Of a stretch of 9,477 nucleotides of DNA, positions 1 to 6,288 are shown in pieces. The stretch lies in NCBI GenBank assembly GCA_005888675.1, contig VBBA01000200.1, forward strand, positions 1 through 9,477, given 5' to 3'. Below the pieces are notes generated by a model. It was not told where the DNA came from. It ran no database searches and was given only the letters and a program-made list of their open reading frames with translations. The stretch comes from Candidatus Bathyarchaeota archaeon (lineage in GTDB: Archaea; Thermoproteota; Bathyarchaeia; 40CM-2-53-6). Numbering within the stretch: position 1 is the stretch's first letter; each line of letters starts with the position of its first letter. A program made the position numbers and the translations under genes.

Positions 1-2052
1 CCCACGATCGCGATCGATCCTCGCAACCAGGACATCATTGTCGCGGGTGCCCAGGACTATCGTTTGAGGGATTCTAACCAGCATCGATGGCATGGTTACT
101 ATCGATCCACCGATGGCGGGCAAACTTGGACTTCCGAACTCTTGCCAGGGTTTCCGGGAGATAACTCCCCTGATGGAATGGCTTCTCCGTTACATCGATC
201 GAACACGCTCTCCGATCCAGTCTTAGCATTCGACCAAATGGGTAATGTCTACTACACTGGGATTGCTTTCAACATAACGAACGACGTAGCCCAGCCTGGC
301 CTGGTGGCCTTTGTGGCCAAATACATCAATGATGGCGCCGACTATTTTGGTGCGACAATGATCCGCGGCCCATTGAACGATGACAAACCATGGATTGCAG
401 TGGATACTTCTAGTAGTCCATATGATGGGACTGTCTACTTGGCTTTCGACGCGAACCTCACGAGCACTTCCCACTTTGCGACTGTTCTAACTCACTCTAG
501 TGATGGGGGAAGAACCTTCTCCGAACCGCTCTACACTCCTGGAGACGAGACGGGCGAGCTTCCGGGATTAACGGTTGACCCCTTAGGCGATGTATACGTT
601 TCAAGCGACGCTTTCAATCCAGTAACCGGCGCATCGCTGAATTATGTTCAGGTATCGAAAGTGACGAACGGAGGAACCGTCTTGGCCCAAAATGTCAAGG
701 TCGTCACGAATGCCTGTTTTCTTGGTCTGTCTTCCACCTTACCGGGAGGGAGCTTCCGCGACTTCACGATTCCCCAGATAGCATCCGATTCAAAAGCAGT
801 GTACCTGGTTCGAGACGACTGTGGACTAGGAAATTCCAACGTATTATTCACAAAGTCGATGGATGGAGGGTCCACTTGGACTGCTAGCATTATGGTCAAC
901 GATTTTGTGACTGATACAAGGACTTGTTGCGTGTCGACCCAGCACTTCTTCCCAAGCATTGCAGTCTCTGGAGGCATTATCAATATCGCCTGGTATGACA
1001 GCAGACAAAACAACGCCACCTCATTGAATGCTCTGGACATATTCTATGCTTATTCGTTAAACGGAGGCTTGAGCTTCTCGCCGAACATCCGGATAACAAC
1101 AGTATCCTTCGACCCCAACTCTGTCAAGAGGTCAGATGCTCCCAACAACAACGAGCCGTTTATTGGCGACTATATCCAGATAACTGCCACTCCGATCAGG
1201 GTTCATGTTATCTGGACAGACAATCGGTTTGCCTGCGATACAGTTATTCTTGGCTACGGCTGCCAAGACCAAGATGTGATCACCGCTGGGATCGATCTTC
1301 CAGACTTCAGTCTTACCACTAGTCCGCCCTCGATGACCCTAATCCAGGGCCAGACCGCCGCCACGAATGTTACGCTTACCAGCTTGTCCGGATTCTCTGG
1401 AAACGTTACAATCGCCCTGTCCACATCCACAGAAGGACTCCCCACTACAACTTTGGCCCCTAGAAGGGTCGACCTCTCACCGGATACCAAGATATCCTTT
1501 CTGCTGTCCTTCTCGCCAACCTTCGCCACTCCAGCCCAAACTTACAAGATGAATATCACAGGAAGCTCGGCACCTAGACTCCACACAGCGGATTTCTATG
1601 TTACCGTCCAACCGTTTGCAAGCTTTCCTTCCCCAGGATACATTCGCTTCCCATCTCTCGGTGGACCGATTGCGATCTACGCAGTTTTTGGCGCCGCCTT
1701 TGTCACCGTGGGTGTCGCAGTAGTCGCCGGGTTGCTGATTTTCGACAGGTTGAAGAGAAGGCGTGCCCGCCCCCTCCTACAATTCCTCCTCCTATTGATT
1801 AATTCCGCTGAATTGGATCTAGCTTCTTCTCAATATGTCGACGTGTCCGTCTTTTCTTCCGACGTAGGCAACGTCCGCCATGCTCAGGAACAATCCTGTC
1901 TCGATAACACCTGGCACATTCTTCAGCTTCTCATGAATGATTTCTGGCCTACGAAGATTTCTGAAGTATGCGTCCACTATCAGGTTCCCATTATCGGTGA
2001 CAACTGGTCCCACCTTGCCAGTTCCCTCTCGCAATATCGCCTTCTCAGATAA
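1..2052 (+). CDS. Asp-box (BNR/sialidase-like) propeller protein with Ig-like domain and C-terminal membrane anchor, 5' partial
   Basis: The reading frame is open from the first base, so the N-terminus and any signal peptide lie outside the window. Four Asp-box motifs (S-x-D/N-G-G-x-T/S-W/F) are visible at about 106-129, 496-519, 856-879 and 1054-1077, with spacing typical of a beta-propeller of the BNR/sialidase-like superfamily. Phrases such as KPWIAVD and VIWTDNR are usual in secreted proteins of this type. From about 1300 to 1615 there is an Ig-like beta-sandwich (DFSLTTSPPSMTLIQGQ, then GFSGNV). A transmembrane helix follows at about 1669-1743 and then a basic stop-transfer stretch (KRRRARP), so the propeller should face outward. 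No catalytic sialidase residues can be assigned and glycan binding or hydrolysis is only possible. The last 80 or so codons run antisense to rpiA and are probably not genuine: one extra C in the run at 1770-1774 would give a proline-rich tail and a stop at 1800-1802. Confidence 0.85.
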   Translation, partial: PTIAIDPRNQDIIVAGAQDYRLRDSNQHRWHGYYRSTDGGQTWTSELLPGFPGDNSPDGMASPLHRSNTLSDPVLAFDQMGNVYYTGIAFNITNDVAQPGLVAFVAKYINDGADYFGATMIRGPLNDDKPWIAVDTSSSPYDGTVYLAFDANLTSTSHFATVLTHSSDGGRTFSEPLYTPGDETGELPGLTVDPLGDVYVSSDAFNPVTGASLNYVQVSKVTNGGTVLAQNVKVVTNACFLGLSSTLPGGSFRDFTIPQIASDSKAVYLVRDDCGLGNSNVLFTKSMDGGSTWTASIMVNDFVTDTRTCCVSTQHFFPSIAVSGGIINIAWYDSRQNNATSLNALDIFYAYSLNGGLSFSPNIRITTVSFDPNSVKRSDAPNNNEPFIGDYIQITATPIRVHVIWTDNRFACDTVILGYGCQDQDVITAGIDLPDFSLTTSPPSMTLIQGQTAATNVTLTSLSGFSGNVTIALSTSTEGLPTTTLAPRRVDLSPDTKISFLLSFSPTFATPAQTYKMNITGSSAPRLHTADFYVTVQPFASFPSPGYIRFPSLGGPIAIYAVFGAAFVTVGVAVVAGLLIFDRLKRRRARPLLQFLLLLINSAELDLASSQYVDVSVFSSDVGNVRHAQEQSCLDNTWHILQLLMNDFWPTKISEVCVHYQVPIIGDNWSHLASSLSQYRLLR

Positions 2053-2517
2053 CCGCTTCACCTTCGCCAATGTCGCTTGATAACAGAACGGGACGATCTC
2101 CACTGGAATAGGCTGTTCACCACCTAGGGTCTTGGCTAACTTTCGCTCATCCACTATTATGATCAATCGCTTGGTCGAAGAGTCCACTATCTTCTCGCGT
2201 AACAGTGCTGCCCCGCCCCCCTTTACCATATCCAGACTCCGCCACTGGATCTGATCCGCACCATCAATCGCTAGATCCAAATCCTTCTCATCCGGCAGGA
2301 CCGTCGTGTTAAGCCCCAATCTACGCGCCGCCATCTCCATCTGGTAACTGGTCGGGACGAAACTCAGCCGGAGATGTTCCTTCTTTACAGTCTCAGCTGC
2401 CAACTCCAGAGCCCGAAGTACGGTGTTCCCACTTCCAAGCCCGATGGTTATCCCGTCTCGCAATTCCCGAACAGCTTGGGCGGCAGCACTCAATCGTGCC
2501 TTCTCCACCCAGGACAT
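1819..2517 (-). CDS. rpiA: Ribose-5-phosphate isomerase A
   Basis: RpiA interconverts ribose 5-phosphate and ribulose 5-phosphate in the cytoplasm, supplying ribose for nucleotides. The 232-residue protein is of normal family length and carries the RpiA signatures in order: phosphate-binding loop GLGSGNT (residues 26-32), PTSYQ (55-59), IDGADQI (84-90), KGGGAALLREK (99-109), PVEIVPF and a C-terminal PGVIETGLF. By comparison with the E. coli enzyme, the catalytic residues map to Asp85, Asp88, Lys99 and Glu108, and all are present. The usual DGADE is DGADQ here, a mild variation. The ATG at 2517 gives a natural N-terminus. It lies 19 bp after the stop of the upstream coiled-coil gene, so the pair is probably one transcript. 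A run of five G (GGGGGC) lies just upstream but is a weak ribosome-binding site. Its 3' end faces the propeller gene convergently. Confidence 0.96.
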   Translation of the reverse strand: MSWVEKARLSAAAQAVRELRDGITIGLGSGNTVLRALELAAETVKKEHLRLSFVPTSYQMEMAARRLGLNTTVLPDEKDLDLAIDGADQIQWRSLDMVKGGGAALLREKIVDSSTKRLIIIVDERKLAKTLGGEQPIPVEIVPFCYQATLAKVKRLSEKAILREGTGKVGPVVTDNGNLIVDAYFRNLRRPEIIHEKLKNVPGVIETGLFLSMADVAYVGRKDGHVDILRRS

Positions 2518-2536
2518 GTCTCTCTTGCCCCCAATC

Positions 2537-3256
2537 CTATCCTTCGGTTTCTATCTGCTCTAAGCGCTCCATTGCCTTCAAGACCTCCTCCCGAACTGCG
2601 TCCAATCTCTCCTCCGCTTTGGTCTTAGGCCTCTCCCGGGTCTGGCTCTTCTCTTTCTCAGAAGCCGGTTCCGGAGTTGTAGTAGCTGCTGGTTGCTCCT
2701 GCTTATTCGTGGGACTAGTTGTTGATGGTTTGACTTGTCTGGGCTCTAGACCCAGTCCCAGGGAATCTAGCCCTGGTTTCAGTTGTCCAATCCGAACATC
2801 AATCTCCATCAATTTCTCGTAGAAACTCTTCAACAGGTCCTCTTTCGCCGACTCTAATTCATGGAGATCCACAATCCGCTTATGAACATCAATCTCTCCA
2901 TCCACGCGCTTAAGATCCACTTTGTATTTCTGGAGTAGTTGGTTCTTCTCGGTCTCGTTGATCTGGGCACGGGCCTCGGCGTCGTAGATTTTGGTTAAAG
3001 CATCTCCGATAATGTCCCGTTCCAGACTCGCGATGCGGAGCCTGTCGCGGGCTCGTCCCATATCCGCTTCGGTCACGGACTTTCTCAAGCTATCCGGAAC
3101 TGGAAAACTCGATTTTTCGAACGATGGACTGGCCAGCGTCTCCTGCTGGGCGGATTCCTGTTGCTTCCGGCGCCCGAATATTAGTATCACGAGGAAGATC
3201 AGAATGTTAGTGATTGGGAAAGGGAAATTCTTACCCTTGCCCTGCAAGAAATGCAT
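2537..3256 (-). CDS. Membrane-anchored coiled-coil protein of unknown function
   Basis: I do not recognise this 239-residue protein. Visible parts in order: a basic N-terminus, a short hydrophobic helix (about residues 11-27) followed by GRRK, which should leave the rest in the cytoplasm; a charged, heptad-rich coiled-coil region (about 60-170, including DRLRIASLERDIIGDAL and LHELESAKEDLLKSFYEKL); a Thr/Pro/Lys/Glu low-complexity linker (about 172-207); and a terminal amphipathic helix (AEERLDAVREEVLKAMERLE, about 211-230). This layout of coil, linker and terminal helix recalls archaeal scaffold proteins such as CdvA, but CdvA's N-terminal PRC-type domain is missing, so I make no assignment. 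The ATG at 3256 is the only start that keeps the membrane helix, and GAGGA abuts it. A TTAATAAG element about 40 bp upstream could be its TATA box. It sits 19 bp upstream of rpiA and is probably co-transcribed. Confidence 0.8.
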   Translation of the reverse strand: MHFLQGKGKNFPFPITNILIFLVILIFGRRKQQESAQQETLASPSFEKSSFPVPDSLRKSVTEADMGRARDRLRIASLERDIIGDALTKIYDAEARAQINETEKNQLLQKYKVDLKRVDGEIDVHKRIVDLHELESAKEDLLKSFYEKLMEIDVRIGQLKPGLDSLGLGLEPRQVKPSTTSPTNKQEQPAATTTPEPASEKEKSQTRERPKTKAEERLDAVREEVLKAMERLEQIETEG

Positions 3257-3312
3257 TCCTCGCCGTAGCTTTTGACATAGTCCTGGCGGGCGCTTATTAA
3301 CGGTTTAGACCA

Positions 3313-3738
3313 ATGCCCCCAACTCCAACTGTAACTGCAGCATGGGATGTACGGGTCAAACTACGGTTAATACCCGATATCCGCATCTTTACTCCTGACG
3401 TTGGGAGGTCAGGCGTAGGATTGTCTTTGGCGAGTAGATGCGAGAGTTGTGGGATGCCAATGCCCACGAACGAGGATCATGGGGCCCACGATCCAGACAA
3501 TCCCTACTGTATTCACTGTACTGACTTGGATGGCAAACTATTGCCGTTCGAGAAAAAATTCGACGAGCTGGTTGCGTCTACAATGGACACACGTTGGATG
3601 AGTCGCGAAGAGGCTGAGCGATCGGTTAGAGAACAGCTCCTACAAATGCCTGCGTGGAGATCGAAAGTGGAAAAGTTGATGGCAAAGACGCAAGCTACAA
3701 CACAAACCCCGACACAAACTCCATCAGCACAGTCATAG
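3313..3738 (+). CDS. Putative zinc-ribbon protein (CxxCGMP type)
   Basis: The protein has a zinc-binding site formed by Cys43 and Cys46 (CESCGMPM) and Cys66 and Cys69 (YCIHC), followed by DLDGKLLPFEKKFDELV. A helical tail (MSREEAERSVREQLLQMPAWR) ends the conserved part. This matches the Putative zinc ribbon family, as I know it from PF12674, over essentially its whole length. The molecular role of the family is unknown to me. The tail from residue 124 is Thr/Gln/Pro-rich and looks unstructured. The first 36 or so residues do not look like part of the family. A TTG at 3421 (or 3427), preceded by GGGAGGT at 3403-3409, would start the protein just before the first cysteine pair and may be the true start. 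The interval given uses the upstream ATG. The gene is divergent from the coiled-coil gene, with 56 bp between them. Confidence 0.8.
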   Translation: MPPTPTVTAAWDVRVKLRLIPDIRIFTPDVGRSGVGLSLASRCESCGMPMPTNEDHGAHDPDNPYCIHCTDLDGKLLPFEKKFDELVASTMDTRWMSREEAERSVREQLLQMPAWRSKVEKLMAKTQATTQTPTQTPSAQS

Positions 3739-3811
3739 CAGCATTCGACAAGAAGATCAAAAGCATCCGTTTTCTTCTGTCCGAGAAAGATTGGAGGACT
3801 CGCATTAAGCC

Positions 3812-3825
3812 TCCGATCTGTCGGA
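3812..3825 (+). terminator. Possible terminator of the zinc-ribbon gene
   Basis: TCCGA-TCTG-TCGGA forms a five-base-pair hairpin 73 bases after the zinc-ribbon stop codon. A T-rich stretch follows, reaching to about 3849. Archaeal termination depends mainly on T-rich tracts, so the tract is the stronger part of the evidence. The stem is short and could arise by chance. Confidence 0.25.
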
Positions 3826-3853
3826 TTTCTAGATTATTACTTCTCTTTTGTGC

Positions 3854-3961
3854 GGAGGGCTATTAAGCAAGGTATGATCATAGCGGCCCTCCCGGTGAAA
3901 CCGGAGTGGCTAAGAAGAAGGCCAAGAAAAAGTCCAAGATGTAAAAGTGGACTTGTCGGCC
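3854..3961 (+). ncRNA. Candidate structured RNA (three adjacent hairpins)
   Basis: Three stems lie in a row. The first pairs GGAGGGC (3854-3860) with GCCCTCC (3886-3892); TAT/ATA (3861-3863 with 3880-3882) can extend it past a bulge. The second is CCGGT-GAA-ACCGG. The third pairs AAGTCCA (3930-3936) with TGGACTT (3948-3954), with an outer GGCC pair (3920-3923 with 3958-3961) across an internal loop. All arms match perfectly. I do not recognise a known RNA family: no tRNA, RNase P, SRP or familiar riboswitch core is visible. It lies 117 bp upstream of the VTT gene and could be its leader only if transcription starts further upstream than the TATA-like element at 4025. Confidence 0.3.
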
Positions 3962-3992
3962 CAGACGAGATTCTAGGATCAAGGGCCGAAAC

Positions 3993-4007
3993 AGTTCTAA
4001 CAGAACT
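3993..4007 (+). promoter_or_regulatory. Inverted repeat AGTTCT-AAC-AGAACT upstream of the VTT gene
   Basis: A perfect six-base-pair inverted repeat with a three-base spacer ends 17 bases before a TATA-like element (4025-4032). The size and location suit a dimeric winged-helix regulator acting near the promoter of the VTT-like gene. It is inferred from symmetry alone, and no second copy was seen in the window. Confidence 0.25.
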
Positions 4008-4024
4008 CTTCTGAAAATAATCCC

Positions 4025-4032
4025 TTTTTATC
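4025..4032 (+). promoter_or_regulatory. TATA-like element for the VTT gene
   Basis: TTTTTATC lies about 50 bases ahead of the ATG at 4079. With archaeal TATA-to-start spacing of about 25 bases, transcription would begin near 4054 and leave a leader of about 25 bases containing a weak purine-rich stretch (AAGAGAGAAAG) ahead of the start codon. Confidence 0.35.
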
Positions 4033-4078
4033 CCCCAAACTTCTATTTCAACAATCCAAAACAAGAGAGAAAGCCCCA

Positions 4079-4753
4079 ATGACGGATGTACTGACTAGCC
4101 TGTACAACTTCCTCTCCAACGTCGCCGGCACGAACCAACTGCTCTTCGTCTTCCTCGTGAGCCTCTTCGGTAACATTATCCCAGTCATCCCAATTCCCTA
4201 CCTGATCATCGTCATCACAATAGTCACAACATCTCCCCAGGTTGGAATAGTCCAAGTGGCCGCTGTTTCTGCATTGGGCGCCGCGAGTGGCAAATTTGTC
4301 AGCTACGGGCTCGGCTACGGAGTCCGTGAGGCCATGGTTGGCAGCCGGGCTCGATTCGACTCGCTTCGCCGACTCTTGGGAGGAAGCGTTTTCCTAGTCG
4401 CTTTCATCTTCGCCGCCACTCCACTTCCAGATGATGTGGCCTATATCCCGATGGGCATCATGAAGTACAGTCCTATCAAGACCTACATCAGCCTCTACAC
4501 TGGGAAGTTCGTACTCACGTTATTCGTCCTATACACTGCTAGAAAGTCGGAAGAGGTGATTAATTCGGCTCTTGGTGGAGGCATCGTGGGATCCGCTCCT
4601 TCGATCGCGATAATCATTGGATTGTCTTATCTGATGATGAGGGTCGATTGGGAACGCGTGTTGGCCCAAACCCAGCAACGTGGTTTCCTGAGGCGACTCC
4701 TAAGGAGTGGTTGGAGTCGATTAACTGGTAAAGGGGCAAAGGCATCACCCTAG
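4079..4753 (+). CDS. VTT/DedA-like (SNARE-associated family) membrane protein
   Basis: The 224-residue protein is an integral membrane protein with hydrophobic segments at roughly residues 21-49, 55-80, 103-127, 135-153 and 168-187. A basic cytoplasmic tail ends it (RRLLRSGWSRLTGKGAK). The order of features resembles the VTT/DedA superfamily: a re-entrant-looking proline-rich segment (GNIIPVIPIPYLI), a Gly/Ala-rich helix (SALGAASGKFVSYGLGYG), and a second half with the family's polar-proline motif (ATPLPDDVAYIPMG, residues 113-126). DedA/VTT proteins act in lipid scrambling or transport and envelope homeostasis. The exact substrate here cannot be told. Start choice: ATG 4079 follows a TATA-like element by about 50 bases. 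It ends 20 bp from the convergent stop of the HTH gene. A related polytopic family is possible, but the overall pattern fits best with VTT. Confidence 0.78.
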   Translation: MTDVLTSLYNFLSNVAGTNQLLFVFLVSLFGNIIPVIPIPYLIIVITIVTTSPQVGIVQVAAVSALGAASGKFVSYGLGYGVREAMVGSRARFDSLRRLLGGSVFLVAFIFAATPLPDDVAYIPMGIMKYSPIKTYISLYTGKFVLTLFVLYTARKSEEVINSALGGGIVGSAPSIAIIIGLSYLMMRVDWERVLAQTQQRGFLRRLLRSGWSRLTGKGAKASP

Positions 4754-4773
4754 CCGCGTTGTGGGAACGGAGT

Positions 4774-5046
4774 CTAAGCAAGGAGCCGTTTCTGTCCGTA
4801 GGTCGTAAGCGCCCAGGTATATGATCTCCCTATTTTCTTTGACGATACAATTTTCTGCCCGTCTAGGAGCTTGAGATGATAGTTCACGCACGCCTTTCCG
4901 AGGCCCGCTTTCTTGGCAATCTCCGACGCCTGCGACTTCCCAGACTCCTCGATAGTGGTAATGATTTTTGTCCTGGAGGCTAGGCCTCGCTGGACGTTTC
5001 TCATACCAGTTATGTAGGCGCGGGGATGGTAGGGATGTGTTCTCAT
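4774..5046 (-). CDS. ArsR-like winged-helix transcriptional regulator
   Basis: This small 90-residue protein has one winged helix-turn-helix: helix 1 TKIITTIEESG, helix 2 QASEIAKKAGL, recognition helix KACVNYHLKLLDGQKIV (about residues 48-64) and a wing with SSKKIGRSYTWALT. The CVNYHLKLLD segment is the usual recognition pattern of archaeal ArsR/PadR-like regulators. No metal-binding cysteine cluster is visible, so the ligand is unknown. The first 20 residues (RTHPYHPRAYITG) are not part of the fold, and an in-frame ATG inside (MRNVQRGLASRTK) could be the real start. It starts 15 bp after the DUF72 stop on the same strand, so the two are likely co-transcribed. No strong ribosome-binding site is seen. 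It meets the VTT gene convergently. Confidence 0.75.
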   Translation of the reverse strand: MRTHPYHPRAYITGMRNVQRGLASRTKIITTIEESGKSQASEIAKKAGLGKACVNYHLKLLDGQKIVSSKKIGRSYTWALTTYGQKRLLA

Positions 5047-5061
5047 TATTTTGTAAGGGAT

Positions 5062-5871
5062 CTAGTTCTGGAACTGGCTCATGCTCGCCTGTAGCGGACC
5101 CGGTTGGGTACTGAGAGCCTTCCAATCCAACTGGGCAAGTCCGGCTAGTCTTCGGAATTCGTTGACAGAGCCAGGACCGAAGCCTGCGAAGTGGTTGTTG
5201 AAGAAGACGTAGCCCTGCTTGAACAGGTCACGCTTCTCCTCTAAAGCGTCGAACCATTTTTTCATGACTTGTTCTTGGTCCCGCTGGATACCGCTGAACT
5301 CGGTTATCTCCCGGTCGCCAACTAGACGAAGATACATGGTGTTGGAGGTGGTTTCAGGCGGAGTAGAAGCGTACTGGTTCTCGGACCAGGCAAGAATGAC
5401 ATTCTGGGATTCTAGCTGTTCGTAGATTTCCGGTTTGAACCAAGACTTGTTCCGGAACTCTACTGCGTGTTGATATTTTCCGTCCAACTGTGCAAGGAAC
5501 TTTTGAAATGCCTCCCCATCCTTCTTTTTGTTGAAAGAGGGCGGGAGCTGAATCAACAATGGGCCTAGCTTTTCACGCAATTGGCTTATCGAGGCATAGA
5601 ACCGTTCCAGTTGCTGGATCGCGTCCCGAAGCTTCAATTCATGAGTGATCTTTTTCGGAAGCTTGGCTGTGAACCGGAAATTGTCACCAGTAGCTCGCTT
5701 CCAGTTTGAGACCATGCCAGAGGATGGGGTACGGTAGAAGGTCGAGTCAACCTCGACCGCGTCAAATATGCTCGCATAGAGCCTCAGATAGTCACTGGGC
5801 TGGGCGTCTTTTGGGTAAAATGGTCCTATCCAATCCTTGTAAGACCATCCGCTGCAACCAACCCGCAACAT
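5062..5871 (-). CDS. DUF72 (YecE-like) TIM-barrel protein
   Basis: The protein carries the DUF72 hallmarks in order: an N-terminal GCSGWSYKDW and FYP, EVDSTFYRTP, FRFTAKLPKKITHE, LGPLLIQLPPSF, VEFRNKSW, MYLRLVGD and a C-terminal VFFNNHFAGFGPGSVNEF. These line a TIM-barrel-like cavity. The biochemical activity of the family is not established, and I assign none. I place the start at ATG 5871 (MLRVGCSGWSY) because the family normally begins just before the GxSGW motif. TTG codons at 5889 and 5883 would add six or four residues, and an in-frame TGA at 5896-5898 rules out anything longer. The 269-residue length is normal (about 240-280). No clear ribosome-binding site precedes either choice. A winged-helix regulator follows 15 bp downstream on the same strand and may autoregulate the pair. 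Confidence 0.9.
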   Translation of the reverse strand: MLRVGCSGWSYKDWIGPFYPKDAQPSDYLRLYASIFDAVEVDSTFYRTPSSGMVSNWKRATGDNFRFTAKLPKKITHELKLRDAIQQLERFYASISQLREKLGPLLIQLPPSFNKKKDGEAFQKFLAQLDGKYQHAVEFRNKSWFKPEIYEQLESQNVILAWSENQYASTPPETTSNTMYLRLVGDREITEFSGIQRDQEQVMKKWFDALEEKRDLFKQGYVFFNNHFAGFGPGSVNEFRRLAGLAQLDWKALSTQPGPLQASMSQFQN

Positions 5872-5889
5872 AGAAGGTTCCAATGGCAA

Positions 5890-6288
5890 ACCTTGTCAGC
5901 CAGCAGTAGCACAACCAGTCACTCTATTGGTTAAAGGGATTCGGTTGAGTGTCCAACGAACAGCGAGCCGTGTCCACGCTGCGCAGATCGTGGTTGGGCT
6001 GGGTGTCTAATTTTCTCCATGTGGGATGGGTTAATGGCCGGAAAAAGTAATGCCAAGGATCGTTAATATCATTGGCCGGACGTGCACCAACTGCCAGAGA
6101 ACACTACTCTGCAGATCAGAACTCTCAGTCCACCTTTTTGGGGCAACGTCAGCCTGAGATCTATCTTCATCGATATCGGTCTCCACTTTGTAAAGCACTC
6201 AGGGCATCCGTCGATGACTTCCGAAAATCGCACACCCTCGTAACACCTCAAATAGGATCCCCTAGAATTACAGAGCTCAAGCACTAGA
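5890..6288. other. Gap of about 400 bp with no recognisable gene
   Basis: This holds the upstream regions of the leftward DUF72 gene and the rightward epimerase. Two overlapping open frames of 71 codons (6072-6287 plus, starting TTG; 6069-6284 minus, starting GTG) have no recognisable protein features and lie opposite each other. An imperfect inverted repeat at 6052-6076 encloses a TTAAT sequence. No tRNA or C/D-box RNA pattern was found. The leader of the epimerase, if transcription starts near 6090, would be about 195 bases. Confidence 0.4.
6052..6076 (+). promoter_or_regulatory. Imperfect inverted repeat with embedded TATA-like element upstream of epimerase
   Basis: GCCAAGGAT (6052-6060) and ATCATTGGC (6068-6076) are inverted with one mismatch across a seven-base centre (CGTTAAT). 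TTAATAT at 6063-6069 could be a TATA box, so a protein bound to the repeat would cover the promoter. This is suggestive only: a leader of nearly 200 bases would follow before the epimerase ATG. Confidence 0.2.

Larger units (their letters stand above)
3739..4078. other. 340-bp intergenic region rich in inverted repeats
   Basis: No credible protein gene is visible. The stretch holds at least four inverted repeats (3812-3825, 3854-3892, 3893-3906, 3920-3961), a further one at 3993-4007, and a TATA-like element at 4025-4032 ahead of the VTT gene. A lysine-rich open frame (3867-3944, ending in AKKKAKKKSKM) has no upstream start with a plausible length. It could be a leader, a small structured RNA or the remnant of a small basic protein gene. 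Confidence 0.5.

Noticed and set aside
3654..3866. 70-codon open frame overlapping the zinc-ribbon 3' end
   Set aside because: Over the zinc-ribbon gene it is only the other frame, and beyond that the residues show no domain. It lacks a ribosome-binding site.
3854..3892. Seven-base-pair stem like a tRNA acceptor stem
   Set aside because: Only 39 bases span the two arms, and no D, anticodon or T arm can be placed between them.
6032..6080. Near-repeat of TGGCCGGA, two copies about 40 bases apart
   Set aside because: Only about eight bases are shared, and two copies are too few to claim an operator or an array.
6072..6287. Open frame of 71 codons ending one base before the epimerase start
   Set aside because: It begins with TTG and has no recognisable domain or ribosome-binding site. 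An equally long open frame lies opposite it, so neither has support as a gene.
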